Shown here piece by piece: positions 8,477 through 16,922 of a stretch of 64,000 nucleotides of DNA. How positions within the stretch are numbered: the first letter of the stretch is position 1; each line of letters starts with the position of its first letter. The notes below the pieces were generated by a model. The model did no database searches and was not told the origin of the DNA. It saw only the letters and a list, made by a program, of their open reading frames with translations. The stretch is from Pseudoalteromonas sp. H71. Its GTDB lineage: Bacteria > Pseudomonadota > Gammaproteobacteria > Enterobacterales > Alteromonadaceae. Location of the stretch: the NCBI RefSeq assembly GCF_001468485.1, contig NZ_LODI01000013.1, positions 163,892 to 227,891 on the forward strand. The letters are read 5' to 3'. A program made the position numbers and the translations under genes.

Positions 8477-9331
8477 TTGATAAAATATGATTTACATAGT
8501 CACACCACACATTCAGACGGGCATTTAACGGTTGAAGAATTATTAAACCGTGCGGTAGATAAAAACATTGATGTGTTTGCTATTACCGATCATGACACTG
8601 TGGCAGCTATTAAGCCGGCTCAATCATTTATTAAGTCAGAGAATCTTCCGCTGTCATTAATTACAGGCACAGAAATATCGACGAAATGGGAAAGTTTTGA
8701 GATTCATATTGTAGGCTTAAACATAAATGTCGATAACGAAGAGCTCGATGCCTTATTATCAGCACAGCAACAAAAGCGCGAAGAGCGGGCAACACAAATA
8801 GGCTTTCGTTTAGAGAAAAATGGCTTTGAAGGCATTTATGACCAAGCTAAAGAGCTTGCTGTAAATGGACAAATTACACGCGCTCATTTTGCACGTGCAT
8901 TAATGCAGCGTGGAGTAGCTAAAAATTTCCCTGGGGTATTTAAAAAGTATTTAGGGCGAGGTAAAACAGGATACGTACCAAGTTGTTGGTGCGATATGCA
9001 AACTGCTATTAATGCAATACATGCAGCAGGGGGCGTTGCAGTGCTTGCCCACCCGAGTAGCTATCGAATGTCTAATAAGTGGTTGCGTAAACTGTTAATT
9101 GAATTTAAAAACGCAGGTGGCGATGCAATGGAAGTAGCACAACCTCAGCAAGCACCCAGCGAGCGCCAGTTTTTGGGCGAACTTAGCCGAGAGTACGAAC
9201 TATTATGTTCGCAAGGCTCTGATTTTCATTTTCCAACAAGCTATTTAGAGCTTGGTAAAAATTTATACTTGCCCAAAGATTGCCAAGGTGTTTGGCAAGT
9301 TTGGGAAGGACCAGAAGGGGCATTAACATGA
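8477..9331 (+). CDS. rnm: PHP-domain 5'-3' exoribonuclease Rnm (YciV/TrpH family)
   Basis: The 284-residue protein starts with the PHP metal-binding motif DLHSHTTHSDG and continues with AITDHDT near residue 36, then HPSSYR and GSDFH in the C-terminal half. Together these form the polymerase-and-histidinol-phosphatase metal site. E. coli YciV/Rnm (RNase AM) of this family trims the 5' ends of rRNA. The start codon is TTG (8477-8479); translation from it gives the expected N-terminus. It sits upstream of trp and divergent from it, as in E. coli. It overlaps yciO by 4 bases (ATGA), so the two are probably translationally coupled. Confidence 0.92.
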   Translation: MIKYDLHSHTTHSDGHLTVEELLNRAVDKNIDVFAITDHDTVAAIKPAQSFIKSENLPLSLITGTEISTKWESFEIHIVGLNINVDNEELDALLSAQQQKREERATQIGFRLEKNGFEGIYDQAKELAVNGQITRAHFARALMQRGVAKNFPGVFKKYLGRGKTGYVPSCWCDMQTAINAIHAAGGVAVLAHPSSYRMSNKWLRKLLIEFKNAGGDAMEVAQPQQAPSERQFLGELSREYELLCSQGSDFHFPTSYLELGKNLYLPKDCQGVWQVWEGPEGALT

Positions 9332-9948
9332 GTCAATTATTTCATATTCACCCAGATAACCCACAAGCAAGACTAATAACTCAGGCTGTTGATATAATAA
9401 AGCAAGGGGGCGTTGTTGTTTATCCTACAGATTCGGGCTATGCGATTGGCTGTAATATTGGTAATAAGCAAGCCAAAGAGCGTATAGAGCGTATTCGTGG
9501 AATTGATAAGAACGACAATTTTACGCTTGTATGCCGTGATTTATCAGAGTTATCAACTTATGCACGTGTTGATAATCAATTATTTAGGTTAATTAAAAAT
9601 AATACGCCGGGCCCTTACACCTTTATTTTCAAAGGCACAAAGGAAGTTCCTAAGCGTTTATTAAACGATAAGAAAAAAACGATTGGTATACGTGTTATTG
9701 AGCACCCAATAGCATGTGCTCTTTTAGCTGAGTTAGGCGAGCCACTCATGTCGTGTTCGCTTATTTTACCTGGGCAAGAATTTACAGAATCGGATCCTGA
9801 CGAAATTTTAGATAGGCTTGATAAACACGTCGATCTTATTATTCACGGCGGATACCTACCAGAGCAAGCAACAACGGTAATTGATTTGTCTGAAGACGAT
9901 GTAAAAATACTGCGTGTTGGCTGTGGTGATGTGAGCCCGTTTGAGTAA
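9328..9948 (+). CDS. yciO: YciO (Sua5/YrdC-related) protein
   Basis: I place the start at the ATG 9328-9330, which overlaps the rnm stop and gives MSQLFHIHPDNPQAR, the N-terminus shared with E. coli YciO. The protein has 206 residues. The YrdC-like fold is indicated by GGVVVYPTDSGYA near residue 29, the KNNTPGPYTFI segment and ATTVIDL near the C-terminus. YrdC/Sua5 makes threonylcarbamoyl-AMP for the t6A tRNA modification; YciO is a paralogue with a less certain role. It lies between rnm and scpA in one transcription unit. Confidence 0.93.
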   Translation: MSQLFHIHPDNPQARLITQAVDIIKQGGVVVYPTDSGYAIGCNIGNKQAKERIERIRGIDKNDNFTLVCRDLSELSTYARVDNQLFRLIKNNTPGPYTFIFKGTKEVPKRLLNDKKKTIGIRVIEHPIACALLAELGEPLMSCSLILPGQEFTESDPDEILDRLDKHVDLIIHGGYLPEQATTVIDLSEDDVKILRVGCGDVSPFE

Positions 9949-9954
9949 ATAAAC

Positions 9955-10779
9955 GTGACATCAACAACTAAATACCCACCAGTAATTGATGAGCCAGTGC
10001 AGCAAAATCTGCCACTGGCTTTTTTGCATGGAAAAGCCGTTGTTGATAAACCTGAAGACTTATATATTCCACCTGACGCACTCGAAGTTATTTTAGAAAC
10101 CTTTGAGGGGCCGCTTGATTTACTTCTTTATTTAATAAAAAAACATAAGCTTGATGTACTTGAGCTCTCGATATTCAGTATTACAGAGCAATATGTTAGT
10201 TATGTTGAAATGATGAGCGAGTTTCACTTAGAGCTCGCCGGTGAATATTTAGTCATGGCGGCATTATTAGCACAAATAAAATCACGCCTGCTACTTCCTG
10301 TCCATGAAGAGCTCGAAGAAGAGGAAGATCCGCGTGCCGAACTTATTAAACGCTTACAAGAATACGAGCAATTTAAAAAAGCAGCTGAAAACCTAGATGA
10401 CATTCCTCGTGTTGGGCGTGATATTTTTGTTGCCCGTGCCGTCATGCCTATTAACGACGATACAAACCAAAACCTACCCGAAATAGAGCTTAAAGATTTA
10501 ATGCTTGCCCTGAGTGAAGTTATGGCAAGAGCTAAAACCTTTGAACATCATCAAATAACAGCAGAAGTTTTGTCAACCCGTGAGCGTATGAGCCAAATAT
10601 TACACCAACTCTCCAAGGCAAATAGCGCAATAGTATTTAATGAACTTTTTAAAGTATCAGAAGGTCGCAGCGGGGTTGTTGTAAGCTTTATAGCTATGCT
10701 TGAGCTAATAAAAGAAGGACTAATTACTTGTCTGCAAGTTAACGCAGAAAGTTTAATCTACGTCAGTCTTAGTGAATAG
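9955..10779 (+). CDS. scpA: Segregation and condensation protein A (kleisin)
   Basis: ScpA is the kleisin that bridges the SMC heads and binds ScpB in the bacterial condensin. The family signature FEGPLDLLLYLIKKHKLDV lies near residues 50-68, followed by the ITEQYVSY helix, an acidic stretch, and a C-terminal winged helix. The start is GTG at 9955, six bases after the yciO stop. At 274 residues it has normal length. Its usual partner scpB is not next to it; scpB lies about 36 kb away at 46634, beside rluB. Confidence 0.94.
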   Translation: MTSTTKYPPVIDEPVQQNLPLAFLHGKAVVDKPEDLYIPPDALEVILETFEGPLDLLLYLIKKHKLDVLELSIFSITEQYVSYVEMMSEFHLELAGEYLVMAALLAQIKSRLLLPVHEELEEEEDPRAELIKRLQEYEQFKKAAENLDDIPRVGRDIFVARAVMPINDDTNQNLPEIELKDLMLALSEVMARAKTFEHHQITAEVLSTRERMSQILHQLSKANSAIVFNELFKVSEGRSGVVVSFIAMLELIKEGLITCLQVNAESLIYVSLSE

Positions 10780-10936
10780 CCGCTGCTAATAAATACTTTA
10801 ATTACCCTTTAATTTCCTTAATTTAATTTACGCCAATTACTTTTGTGCATATATGCACAGAAGCTGTTTGTTTACGCTATTTTACTAAATGACAATCTGC
10901 TATATCTTGTACATATTAAAACACAGGATATTAATT

Positions 10937-11488
10937 ATGGTTAAAAATACGCCGCTATCTTATGGATTCGTTGCCATTACTTTGCACTGGTTAATGGCGA
11001 TTACTGTTATAGGCTTATTTGGCTTGGGTTTATACATGGTCGAACTTACCTATTATGACAGCTGGTATAAAGGCTCCCTAGATTTACATAAAAGTATAGG
11101 TATTACGCTTGCAGCCGTTTTGGTTTTTAGGATTTTATGGCGCGTTTTATCTGTTAATCCAAAACCTCTAGGAACAAATTCGAAAATAAACCAACTGGCA
11201 CACACGGCTCATGTAGGTATGTACATATTATTGGCTGTTATTGTGGTAGCGGGGTACTTAATTTCAACTGCAGACGGACGACCGATTGAAGTATTTATGT
11301 TGTTTAATGTATCCGCTCTTGATTTTGTTTTTGATGATCAAGCTGATATTGCAGGAAAAGTTCATTACTACGGTGCATGTATATTAATTGGGTTTGTTAT
11401 TTTACATGCGCTGGGTGCGTTAAAGCACCATTTTATAGATAAAGATAAAACGTTAACAAGAATGATTACCCCATTGAAGGAAGATTAA
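10937..11488 (+). CDS. Cytochrome b561 family membrane protein
   Basis: This 183-residue integral membrane protein has about four hydrophobic helices. It carries conserved histidines such as ITLHWLMA near the N-terminus, LHKSIG at residue 51 on, a third in LAHTAHVGMY, and HYYGA/LHALGALKHH near the end, as expected for two b-type haems. The family moves electrons between quinone and periplasmic partners. The ATG at 10937 has AGGA 7 bases upstream and is preferred over a longer frame from 10889. It is followed one base later by a YceI gene, the same pairing as yceJ-yceI in E. coli. Confidence 0.9.
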   Translation: MVKNTPLSYGFVAITLHWLMAITVIGLFGLGLYMVELTYYDSWYKGSLDLHKSIGITLAAVLVFRILWRVLSVNPKPLGTNSKINQLAHTAHVGMYILLAVIVVAGYLISTADGRPIEVFMLFNVSALDFVFDDQADIAGKVHYYGACILIGFVILHALGALKHHFIDKDKTLTRMITPLKED

Positions 11489-11489
11489 T

Positions 11490-12068
11490 ATGAAAAAATT
11501 ACTAATAAATACGGCCGTATCTGCGGCTCTCGTTTTATCAGCATCGGCTGCAAATGCTGCTGAATATATTATTGATACAAAAGGGGCACACGCTTTTGTG
11601 AACTTTAAAATAAAGCATTTGGGATACAGCTGGTTACATGGGCGATTTAATACGTTTGACGGTGAATTTAATTACGATGCAGAAAAACCTAATGCGTCAC
11701 AAATAATGGTAAATATAGACACAACGAGCCTTGATTCTAATCATGCAGAGCGTGATAAACACTTACGTGGTAAAGATTTTTTAAATGTTGATAAATACCC
11801 AAGTGCTACGTTTAAAAGTACTAAAATCACGTTTAATGATGCTAATTCAGGCAAAGTAACTGGTGATTTTACATTGCATGGTGTAACAAAAAGTATTACC
11901 TTTGAAATAGACAAAATCGGTGAAGGCCAAGACCCATGGGGTGGTTACCGTGTAGGCTTTGAAGGCGAAACAAGCCTTAAATTAAGTGACTATGGTATTA
12001 ATTATAATTTAGGGCCTGCGTCAACTCATGTTGATATAGGATTATTTATTGAAGGTATTCGTAAATAA
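11490..12068 (+). CDS. YceI-family periplasmic lipocalin-like protein
   Basis: A signal peptide is clear: MKKLL, a hydrophobic core, and cleavage after ASAANA near residue 23. The mature part has the YceI signature from DTKGAHAFVNFKIKHLGYSW onward. Later come the LRGKDFLNVDKYP and VTGDFTLHGVTKSI motifs. YceI folds as a barrel that binds polyisoprenoid or amphiphilic ligands in related proteins. Together with the b561 gene just upstream it likely works in quinone-linked periplasmic redox or lipid binding; the ligand cannot be read from the sequence. Confidence 0.93.
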   Translation: MKKLLINTAVSAALVLSASAANAAEYIIDTKGAHAFVNFKIKHLGYSWLHGRFNTFDGEFNYDAEKPNASQIMVNIDTTSLDSNHAERDKHLRGKDFLNVDKYPSATFKSTKITFNDANSGKVTGDFTLHGVTKSITFEIDKIGEGQDPWGGYRVGFEGETSLKLSDYGINYNLGPASTHVDIGLFIEGIRK

Positions 12069-12097
12069 GCTGGGCTGTCACTAAATAATCAACCTTT

Positions 12098-12126
12098 AAA
12101 GCGCCGCATTAAGTGGCGCTTTTTGG
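12098..12126 (+). terminator. Terminator after the b561-yceI pair
   Basis: An 8-bp stem (12098-12105 with 12115-12122) closes a 9-base loop and is followed by TTTGG. It lies 30 bases after the yceI stop and just before the end of the convergent binding-protein gene. Confidence 0.75.
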
Positions 12127-12127
12127 T

Positions 12128-12961
12128 TTAATTCATTCTTGTTTTTAGCAATGGCTTTAAATGCTCGGGCAACCACTTTGATAGTGCATGAATGTATTCA
12201 TCTGTTTGTTTTATTACCTTAAGATGTTTATTTAGCAAAGCAATATTTTTAATACCTTGTTCGGTTTTAGTGCAACCAATATAGCCATAACTTAACGCAG
12301 GTGCTTCAGTTAACGGCCTCTGGGTTAAGTTATTTTGAAACTTCATTGATTTAGCTAAATAAAAATGTTCACTTGGGTAGCCAAGTAAAATATCAATGCG
12401 TTTTAAATTAAGCATATAGGTAAGACTAGCTAAGCTATCTCGGGTAGGACGAATAACAATATCAACATCGGGCGTTGAATTGATTATACTATCAATAGCT
12501 TCCCCATAAGAGCGACTTAAAGAAACGCCTAATGTTAGCTTTTTCTCTTGCAGTAAATCATACAAAGAGACCTCAGTGTTGTTTTTAAGCGATAGCGCAC
12601 TCGCTAGTTTCTTATGAAGTGCAACAGAGGGAGACAAACCCACTGTAGAACTCTCTTGAGTAAACACCATTTGCTGCTTTCTGTTTTCGTTTTTGTAAAG
12701 AGAGAGCACACACGCGTCATTAGTTTTATCTGAGAGTGTTTGAATTAACTTGCTAGCAGGCACTACAACACGGTTAAATTCAACATGTGGTAGTTGGTCT
12801 TCGAGTAATTTAATGATTGTTTCGTCGCGGCCTTGGCCCTGATATTTACCATTTAAAATATAGTAGGGCGCAAAATCGTTGGTTAACCAGTTAATTGTTT
12901 GAGCATGGCACAATGAAGTTAGAAAAAAATAAGGTAAAAGAGTTAAAAATACACGTAACAT
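12128..12961 (-). CDS. Periplasmic solute-binding protein, family 3-like
   Basis: The 277-residue product begins with a signal peptide (MLRVFLTLLPYFFLTSLCHA). It goes on with INWLTNDFAPYYI, followed by GQGRDETIIKLLEDQLP, the layout of family 3 extracellular binding proteins. No transporter permease or ATPase lies beside it, so it may be a sensor-like or orphan binding protein. It resembles the uncharacterised TIGR02285 group, a comparison I make from memory. I chose the ATG at 12961; a TTG four codons earlier is possible. No ligand can be assigned. Confidence 0.78.
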   Translation of the reverse strand: MLRVFLTLLPYFFLTSLCHAQTINWLTNDFAPYYILNGKYQGQGRDETIIKLLEDQLPHVEFNRVVVPASKLIQTLSDKTNDACVLSLYKNENRKQQMVFTQESSTVGLSPSVALHKKLASALSLKNNTEVSLYDLLQEKKLTLGVSLSRSYGEAIDSIINSTPDVDIVIRPTRDSLASLTYMLNLKRIDILLGYPSEHFYLAKSMKFQNNLTQRPLTEAPALSYGYIGCTKTEQGIKNIALLNKHLKVIKQTDEYIHALSKWLPEHLKPLLKTRMN

Positions 12962-13020
12962 TACAGCAACCAACGAATGTAATTGAGTTAGTGTTTTAAC
13001 ACCTAAGTATTAAAAAGTAA

Positions 13021-13043
13021 AATGCCAGCAACAAGGCTGGCAT
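13021..13043 (-). terminator. Terminator after the small 55-residue ORF
   Basis: On the minus strand ATGCCAGC (13035-13042) pairs with GCTGGCAT (13021-13028) around a short loop and is followed by a T-rich tail. It ends transcription from the small ORF at 13088-13255, about 45 bases past its stop, and insulates the binding-protein gene downstream. Confidence 0.75.
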
Positions 13044-13087
13044 AATATTCTCAATAATCTCGCGTTAATCCACGATGAAAACTGTGT

Positions 13088-13255
13088 TTAGCTGGCTTTT
13101 AACCATTTCACAAACTGACGTGCATCACTTGCTTTTTGAAATAATGCATTTTTTAAACCTTGCGTATCACTAAAGATAACACGATGTTTGTTTACTGAAA
13201 TTGATTGCACAGGATGTGCAATTTGGATCATAGATCCGTTATATTTATAAGACAT
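13088..13255 (-). CDS. Small unrecognised protein (55 residues)
   Basis: This is a complete short frame from ATG (13253-13255) to TAA (13088-13090). It starts MSYKYNGSMIQIAHPV and ends RQFVKWLKAS. AGTGAG lies 8-9 bases upstream as a ribosome binding site, and a rho-independent terminator lies 45 bases past the stop, which supports a real gene. It is mildly basic, with no signal peptide or transmembrane segment. I do not recognise the family. It has its own transcription unit between the binding-protein gene and the hydrolase. Confidence 0.6.
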   Translation of the reverse strand: MSYKYNGSMIQIAHPVQSISVNKHRVIFSDTQGLKNALFQKASDARQFVKWLKAS

Positions 13256-13621
13256 AATAAAACTCACTTTATTCTTGTAATTTATTCTGCGCTATTTTTA
13301 TAGCAAACTGCAGTCAATAAATTAACGATGTTGTGTTTAGCTTCATTACAGTGTTGACGATCTTTATGACACTTTTACGATGATAGTAAAATTCATCTCG
13401 GTATTATTTAAGGGGTACTCGCCGTACAATAACTTAGCTTTCAAATATACGTTGTGCGGGGCTTACTGGATCAGGGTAAATAGGTTAACCGCGGTGGTTT
13501 CTTAAACCAGAGGGGGAATTTAACCTAAATAATAATTACGCGCAAGTTATTTGTATAAATATATAAAACATAGATTTTATCAACTGGTTAAATACGTTGA
13601 TTTACGACTAAAAGGAATAGT
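13256..13621. other. Intergenic stretch with a two-part stem-loop
   Basis: This 366-base gap lies between divergently oriented genes. The only clear structure is at 13481-13527: an outer 8-bp stem (TAGGTTAA with TTAACCTA) enclosing an inner 6-bp stem (13495-13500 with 13504-13509) with a 3-base loop. It ends about 95 bases before the hydrolase ATG, so it could be a 5'-UTR element. I could not match it to a riboswitch class I know. Otherwise nothing is seen beyond AT-rich sequence. Confidence 0.4.
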
Positions 13622-14176
13622 ATGCATTACATAATAGTCAGTGATATTTACGGAAAAACGCCCGCTTTACAGGACTTTTGTAAAGCATTAAACACGAAGT
13701 TTACCCTTGTTGAACCCTATGGTGGGAAAGAGCAAGCTATTGAAAGTGAAGAAAATAACTATAAAAATTTTATAAAGGAGTGTGGTCATAACGCGTATAC
13801 AACAATGTTGCATAAAAAATTTGATAGACTCACATCACCTACAGTTTGTATCGCCTTTAGTGCGGGGGCTAGCGCTGCGTGGCGAGCTCAGTTATTAACA
13901 GGCAATCCACATCTTAAAAAAGTGGTTGGCTTTTATCCATCGCAAATACGAAACTACTTAAATTTAAAAGCCAATGTGCCATGTGAATTTATTTTTCCTT
14001 ACCATGAAACACACTTTGATGTTACAGCTGTTATTAATGAGCTTAATGAAAAGCAAAACGTAATTTGCCAACCAACAGGTTATTGCCATGGATTTATGAA
14101 CAAGCGTTCTTTAAATTATAACGAGCAAGCTTACCAACACTTTTACAACTATTTAAAGTCTAATGAGTTTTCATAA
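13622..14176 (+). CDS. Small alpha/beta-hydrolase-like protein
   Basis: The 184-residue cytoplasmic protein looks like a compact dienelactone-hydrolase-type fold. It has an N-terminal beta strand (MHYIIVSDIYG), a nucleophile elbow FSAGAS with Ser80, an acid candidate at Asp133 (ETHFDV) and a late histidine, His156 in GYCHGFMN. The order Ser-Asp-His fits the superfamily triad. No substrate can be inferred. AAAGGA lies just upstream of the ATG. It appears monocistronic. Confidence 0.7.
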   Translation: MHYIIVSDIYGKTPALQDFCKALNTKFTLVEPYGGKEQAIESEENNYKNFIKECGHNAYTTMLHKKFDRLTSPTVCIAFSAGASAAWRAQLLTGNPHLKKVVGFYPSQIRNYLNLKANVPCEFIFPYHETHFDVTAVINELNEKQNVICQPTGYCHGFMNKRSLNYNEQAYQHFYNYLKSNEFS

Positions 14177-14216
14177 TTCTGGGTGAGGTGTGTTTTAATT
14201 TAAAAAGTAAAACATT

Positions 14217-15017
14217 TTAAAGTGTATTAATTAATTTTTTTGTTATGTTTGGAAAGTCAGAACGGTTTTTATATTCTGCGTATAAAGAAGCAAAAATAGT
14301 ACTCCGTGAGAGTTTATCAAGATCTTTGATAAACGTTTTAGCACTTGAACGTGCTGTTCTACAGCATAGTTGATAGGCTTTTATTATCTCAGCTAGGGTT
14401 TGACCTTGCTGTTGAAGTGCTAAATCGGCTTCAACAAAAAACGCAGCGCCTGTCCAATACACACGTTGTTGAGCACCTTGGTTCCACATATCAGCAGAGA
14501 GTTCACTTAAGGGCTGCGATTTGGTTTTACTTTGTAGTCTAGCTCTATCAAAACCAGCATTTAATCGTTGAACAAATTGCGCTTGGGTTGCTACACCGCT
14601 GTCACGCATAATTACGTTTTGCATGTAACTGGCAAACCCTTCACTTAACCAAAATGCAGAATAGGGAAAAAGCGGCAAATATAAATGCGATAGCTCGTGA
14701 TATAGGGTCCAGTCTTTAGTAAATGCATTTAGACTAGCATACCTGTCTATGTGTAGTTCAAGTCCATCGGGGTTGCTTCGCTTTACCGTTGCCCATGGTA
14801 CAGGCTCAAATGCAAAATATTGAGGCTTTAAATAAATAGGCAAGGTAGTTTGCTTTAAAGGCCCAAGCGTATTTTCAGTTTTTTTTACACTCTGATCAAT
14901 CCAAGTAGAGACAACTTGTTGGCCATTTTTAGATAGCGAGTTAAGCTGGTGTATATCAACCTCAAGGGCATAGGTGTTTAAAGAGCTTATAAATAACAAC
15001 GTCCACATTAACTTCAT
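14217..15017 (-). CDS. Secreted gluzincin metallopeptidase (M1/MA-type)
   Basis: A signal peptide (MKLMWTLLFISSLNTYA) sends this 266-residue protein to the periplasm. The zinc motif HELSH is at residues 107-111 and the third ligand Glu126 lies in WLSEGFASY, the spacing of M1-like gluzincins. It is far smaller than aminopeptidase N and lacks the large C-terminal helical domain. It therefore resembles the minimal peptidase-MA-like group rather than a true M1 enzyme. It stands alone and its substrate is unknown. Confidence 0.78.
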   Translation of the reverse strand: MKLMWTLLFISSLNTYALEVDIHQLNSLSKNGQQVVSTWIDQSVKKTENTLGPLKQTTLPIYLKPQYFAFEPVPWATVKRSNPDGLELHIDRYASLNAFTKDWTLYHELSHLYLPLFPYSAFWLSEGFASYMQNVIMRDSGVATQAQFVQRLNAGFDRARLQSKTKSQPLSELSADMWNQGAQQRVYWTGAAFFVEADLALQQQGQTLAEIIKAYQLCCRTARSSAKTFIKDLDKLSRSTIFASLYAEYKNRSDFPNITKKLINTL

Positions 15018-15203
15018 TAAAATACCTCATTATATTTAAAAACTGATACGAACCGTACACGCTATAAGACCAACGTTTCGTCTACATTAGCACACCGTAT
15101 TTGTTATTTTTTAAACTGATACCAACTATAAAAAGGCAATTAAAGACACATCCCAATTAACATGGTTTAATCGACCATATACATTGATTTATAGGCTTTA
15201 GTA

Positions 15204-16472
15204 ATGCCATACCAACATATAAACATGCCCAAGCAAGGGCAACATATAACGGTAGATGAGCAAGGGCAGTGGGTTATTCCTTCAGAGCCTGTTATTGCCT
15301 ATATTAATGGAGATGGTGTAGGGCAAGATGTCATGCCTGTTATGAGAAATATTGTAGATTGTGCTATTACACACTGTTACCAAAACAAACGAAAAATACA
15401 TTGGATGCAAGTGTTTAATGGTGAGCAGGCTGCCAAGCTTTACGATGGTGATTGGTTTCCACAAGAAACAATACAAGCGGTAAGAGCATGTAAAATAGCA
15501 ATAAAAGGTCCGTTAACAACCCCCTTAGGCGGAGGGTTTAGGTCTTTAAATGTTGCCTTGCGCCAAGAAATGGATTTATTTGTAAACATGCGTACCATCA
15601 AAGGACTGAGTGCTTTGCCTTCTCCATTAAAAAATCCCTTTTCAACTAATATTACCGTGCTTCGTGACAGTAGCGAAGATGTATATTCTGGCATTGAGTG
15701 GCAAGCTGGCAGCATTGAAAGTGAAAAAATGCTCGACTTTTTATGTGAAGAAATGGGGGTTACACGTCTTAGATTTTCACAAGACTGCGGGATAGGTATA
15801 AAAAATATATCCAAAGAGGGCTCTGAACGATTAACACGTTTTGCTCTTAATTTTGCCCTTAATAACAATCGAGACTCTTTAACTTTTGTTCATAAAGGCA
15901 ATGTACTTAAGTTTACAGATGGTGCATTTAAACGCTGGGGCTTTGCGCTAGCCAAAAAAGAATTTAATGCTATTGAGCACGAAAATGGCCGATGGCTAAA
16001 AATTGTTCGTGATAGTCAAGCACCCTTAATAATTAAAGAAGTCATTGCCGATAACATGCTACAACAATGTTTAATGAACCCTGAGCAGTTTGATGTAGTG
16101 GCAACAACAAATCAAAATGGGGACTTTTTAGCCGATATGCTCAGTGCTCAAGTGGGTGGTGTGGGTATTATGCCAGCGGCAAATATGAATAATGATGTGG
16201 CTTTTTTTGAGCCTACTCATGGCACATTTGAACGCATTGCAGGGCAAAATAAAGCGAATCCAAGTAGTAGTATTTTGAGTGCAGTACTTATGCTTAAATT
16301 TATGAAGTGGGATGAAGCGGCGTTAACTATTGAAAATGCATTAGAAAAAACGTTAGCAAGCGGGCATGTTACTTTTGATCTAGCCCAGCAGGGCAGTGAT
16401 ACTTCAACAATTCATAACTCGACAACCTTAAGCTGCACAGACTTTGCAAATAAGGTTATCGAGCACTTTTAA
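15204..16472 (+). CDS. icd: Isocitrate dehydrogenase, homodimeric type, with unusual cofactor-site residues
   Basis: The protein aligns along its whole 422 residues with E. coli Icd, the TCA-cycle enzyme that oxidises isocitrate to 2-oxoglutarate. Conserved features include YINGDGVG, IKGPLTTPLGGG, the phosphorylatable Ser114 in RSLNVALRQ, and FVHKGNVLKFT. At the cofactor site the five E. coli NADP-determining residues differ: Arg344, Ile345, Ala351, Phe391 and Gln395 replace Lys, Tyr, Val, Tyr and Arg. Ile345 and Ala351 are NAD-type while Arg344 keeps a positive charge, so cofactor preference is unclear. aceK, encoding the kinase for Ser114, lies 2.1 kb downstream. Confidence 0.9.
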   Translation: MPYQHINMPKQGQHITVDEQGQWVIPSEPVIAYINGDGVGQDVMPVMRNIVDCAITHCYQNKRKIHWMQVFNGEQAAKLYDGDWFPQETIQAVRACKIAIKGPLTTPLGGGFRSLNVALRQEMDLFVNMRTIKGLSALPSPLKNPFSTNITVLRDSSEDVYSGIEWQAGSIESEKMLDFLCEEMGVTRLRFSQDCGIGIKNISKEGSERLTRFALNFALNNNRDSLTFVHKGNVLKFTDGAFKRWGFALAKKEFNAIEHENGRWLKIVRDSQAPLIIKEVIADNMLQQCLMNPEQFDVVATTNQNGDFLADMLSAQVGGVGIMPAANMNNDVAFFEPTHGTFERIAGQNKANPSSSILSAVLMLKFMKWDEAALTIENALEKTLASGHVTFDLAQQGSDTSTIHNSTTLSCTDFANKVIEHF

Positions 16473-16484
16473 ACACATTCATTA

Positions 16485-16922
16485 TTAAGCTGCTGACGCA
16501 GTATTAACAGTGTGCACGCATGGGCGATTAGTTAACTGTGCGGCACGGTGGTAAATGTTGTGTGCATTGGGTTCATCGCATTGTGTACCACTAAGCGTAT
16601 CCATTAAAGCAACAACAATGATTGCAGGAACCTGGCAACAATACTCATCAAGTACCGCTTCAGTTGTTTGCGCATCTACATGACAATGCGGATGATTTTG
16701 CAGTTGGTACGCGTTTAGCAATGTTTGTACTTCAAGTACATCGTTTGGTTGGTGTTTAGTTTTACGACATGTACATCCAAACTCATCAACTAATGTCGCC
16801 AGTGTTTGGTATACATCTGTTGTTTGTAATGTTGCCTTAGAGCATAACTGCTCTTCAATGAACTGATGTAAGTTAGCATCAATAAATAATCCGTCTTGGC
16901 GTGTGAAAGAAGCTGTTGTCAT
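16485..16922 (-). CDS. Cysteine-rich hypothetical protein
   Basis: This 145-residue soluble protein has no signal peptide. Its roughly nine cysteines include GCTCRK, HPHCHV and EYCCQ clusters, with several histidines, which suggests metal or Fe-S binding. I do not recognise a family. It is convergent with icd, ending 13 bases past the icd stop with no terminator between. A run of TAAGAG just upstream of its ATG can serve as the ribosome binding site. Any link to isocitrate metabolism is only positional. Confidence 0.7.
   Translation of the reverse strand: MTTASFTRQDGLFIDANLHQFIEEQLCSKATLQTTDVYQTLATLVDEFGCTCRKTKHQPNDVLEVQTLLNAYQLQNHPHCHVDAQTTEAVLDEYCCQVPAIIVVALMDTLSGTQCDEPNAHNIYHRAAQLTNRPCVHTVNTASAA

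Noticed and set aside
10224..10445. Open frame on the minus strand inside scpA, Ser/Arg-rich
   Set aside because: It is antisense to a well-supported kinesin-like conserved gene (scpA), has biased low-complexity composition and no ribosome binding site; it is a shadow of the coding frame.
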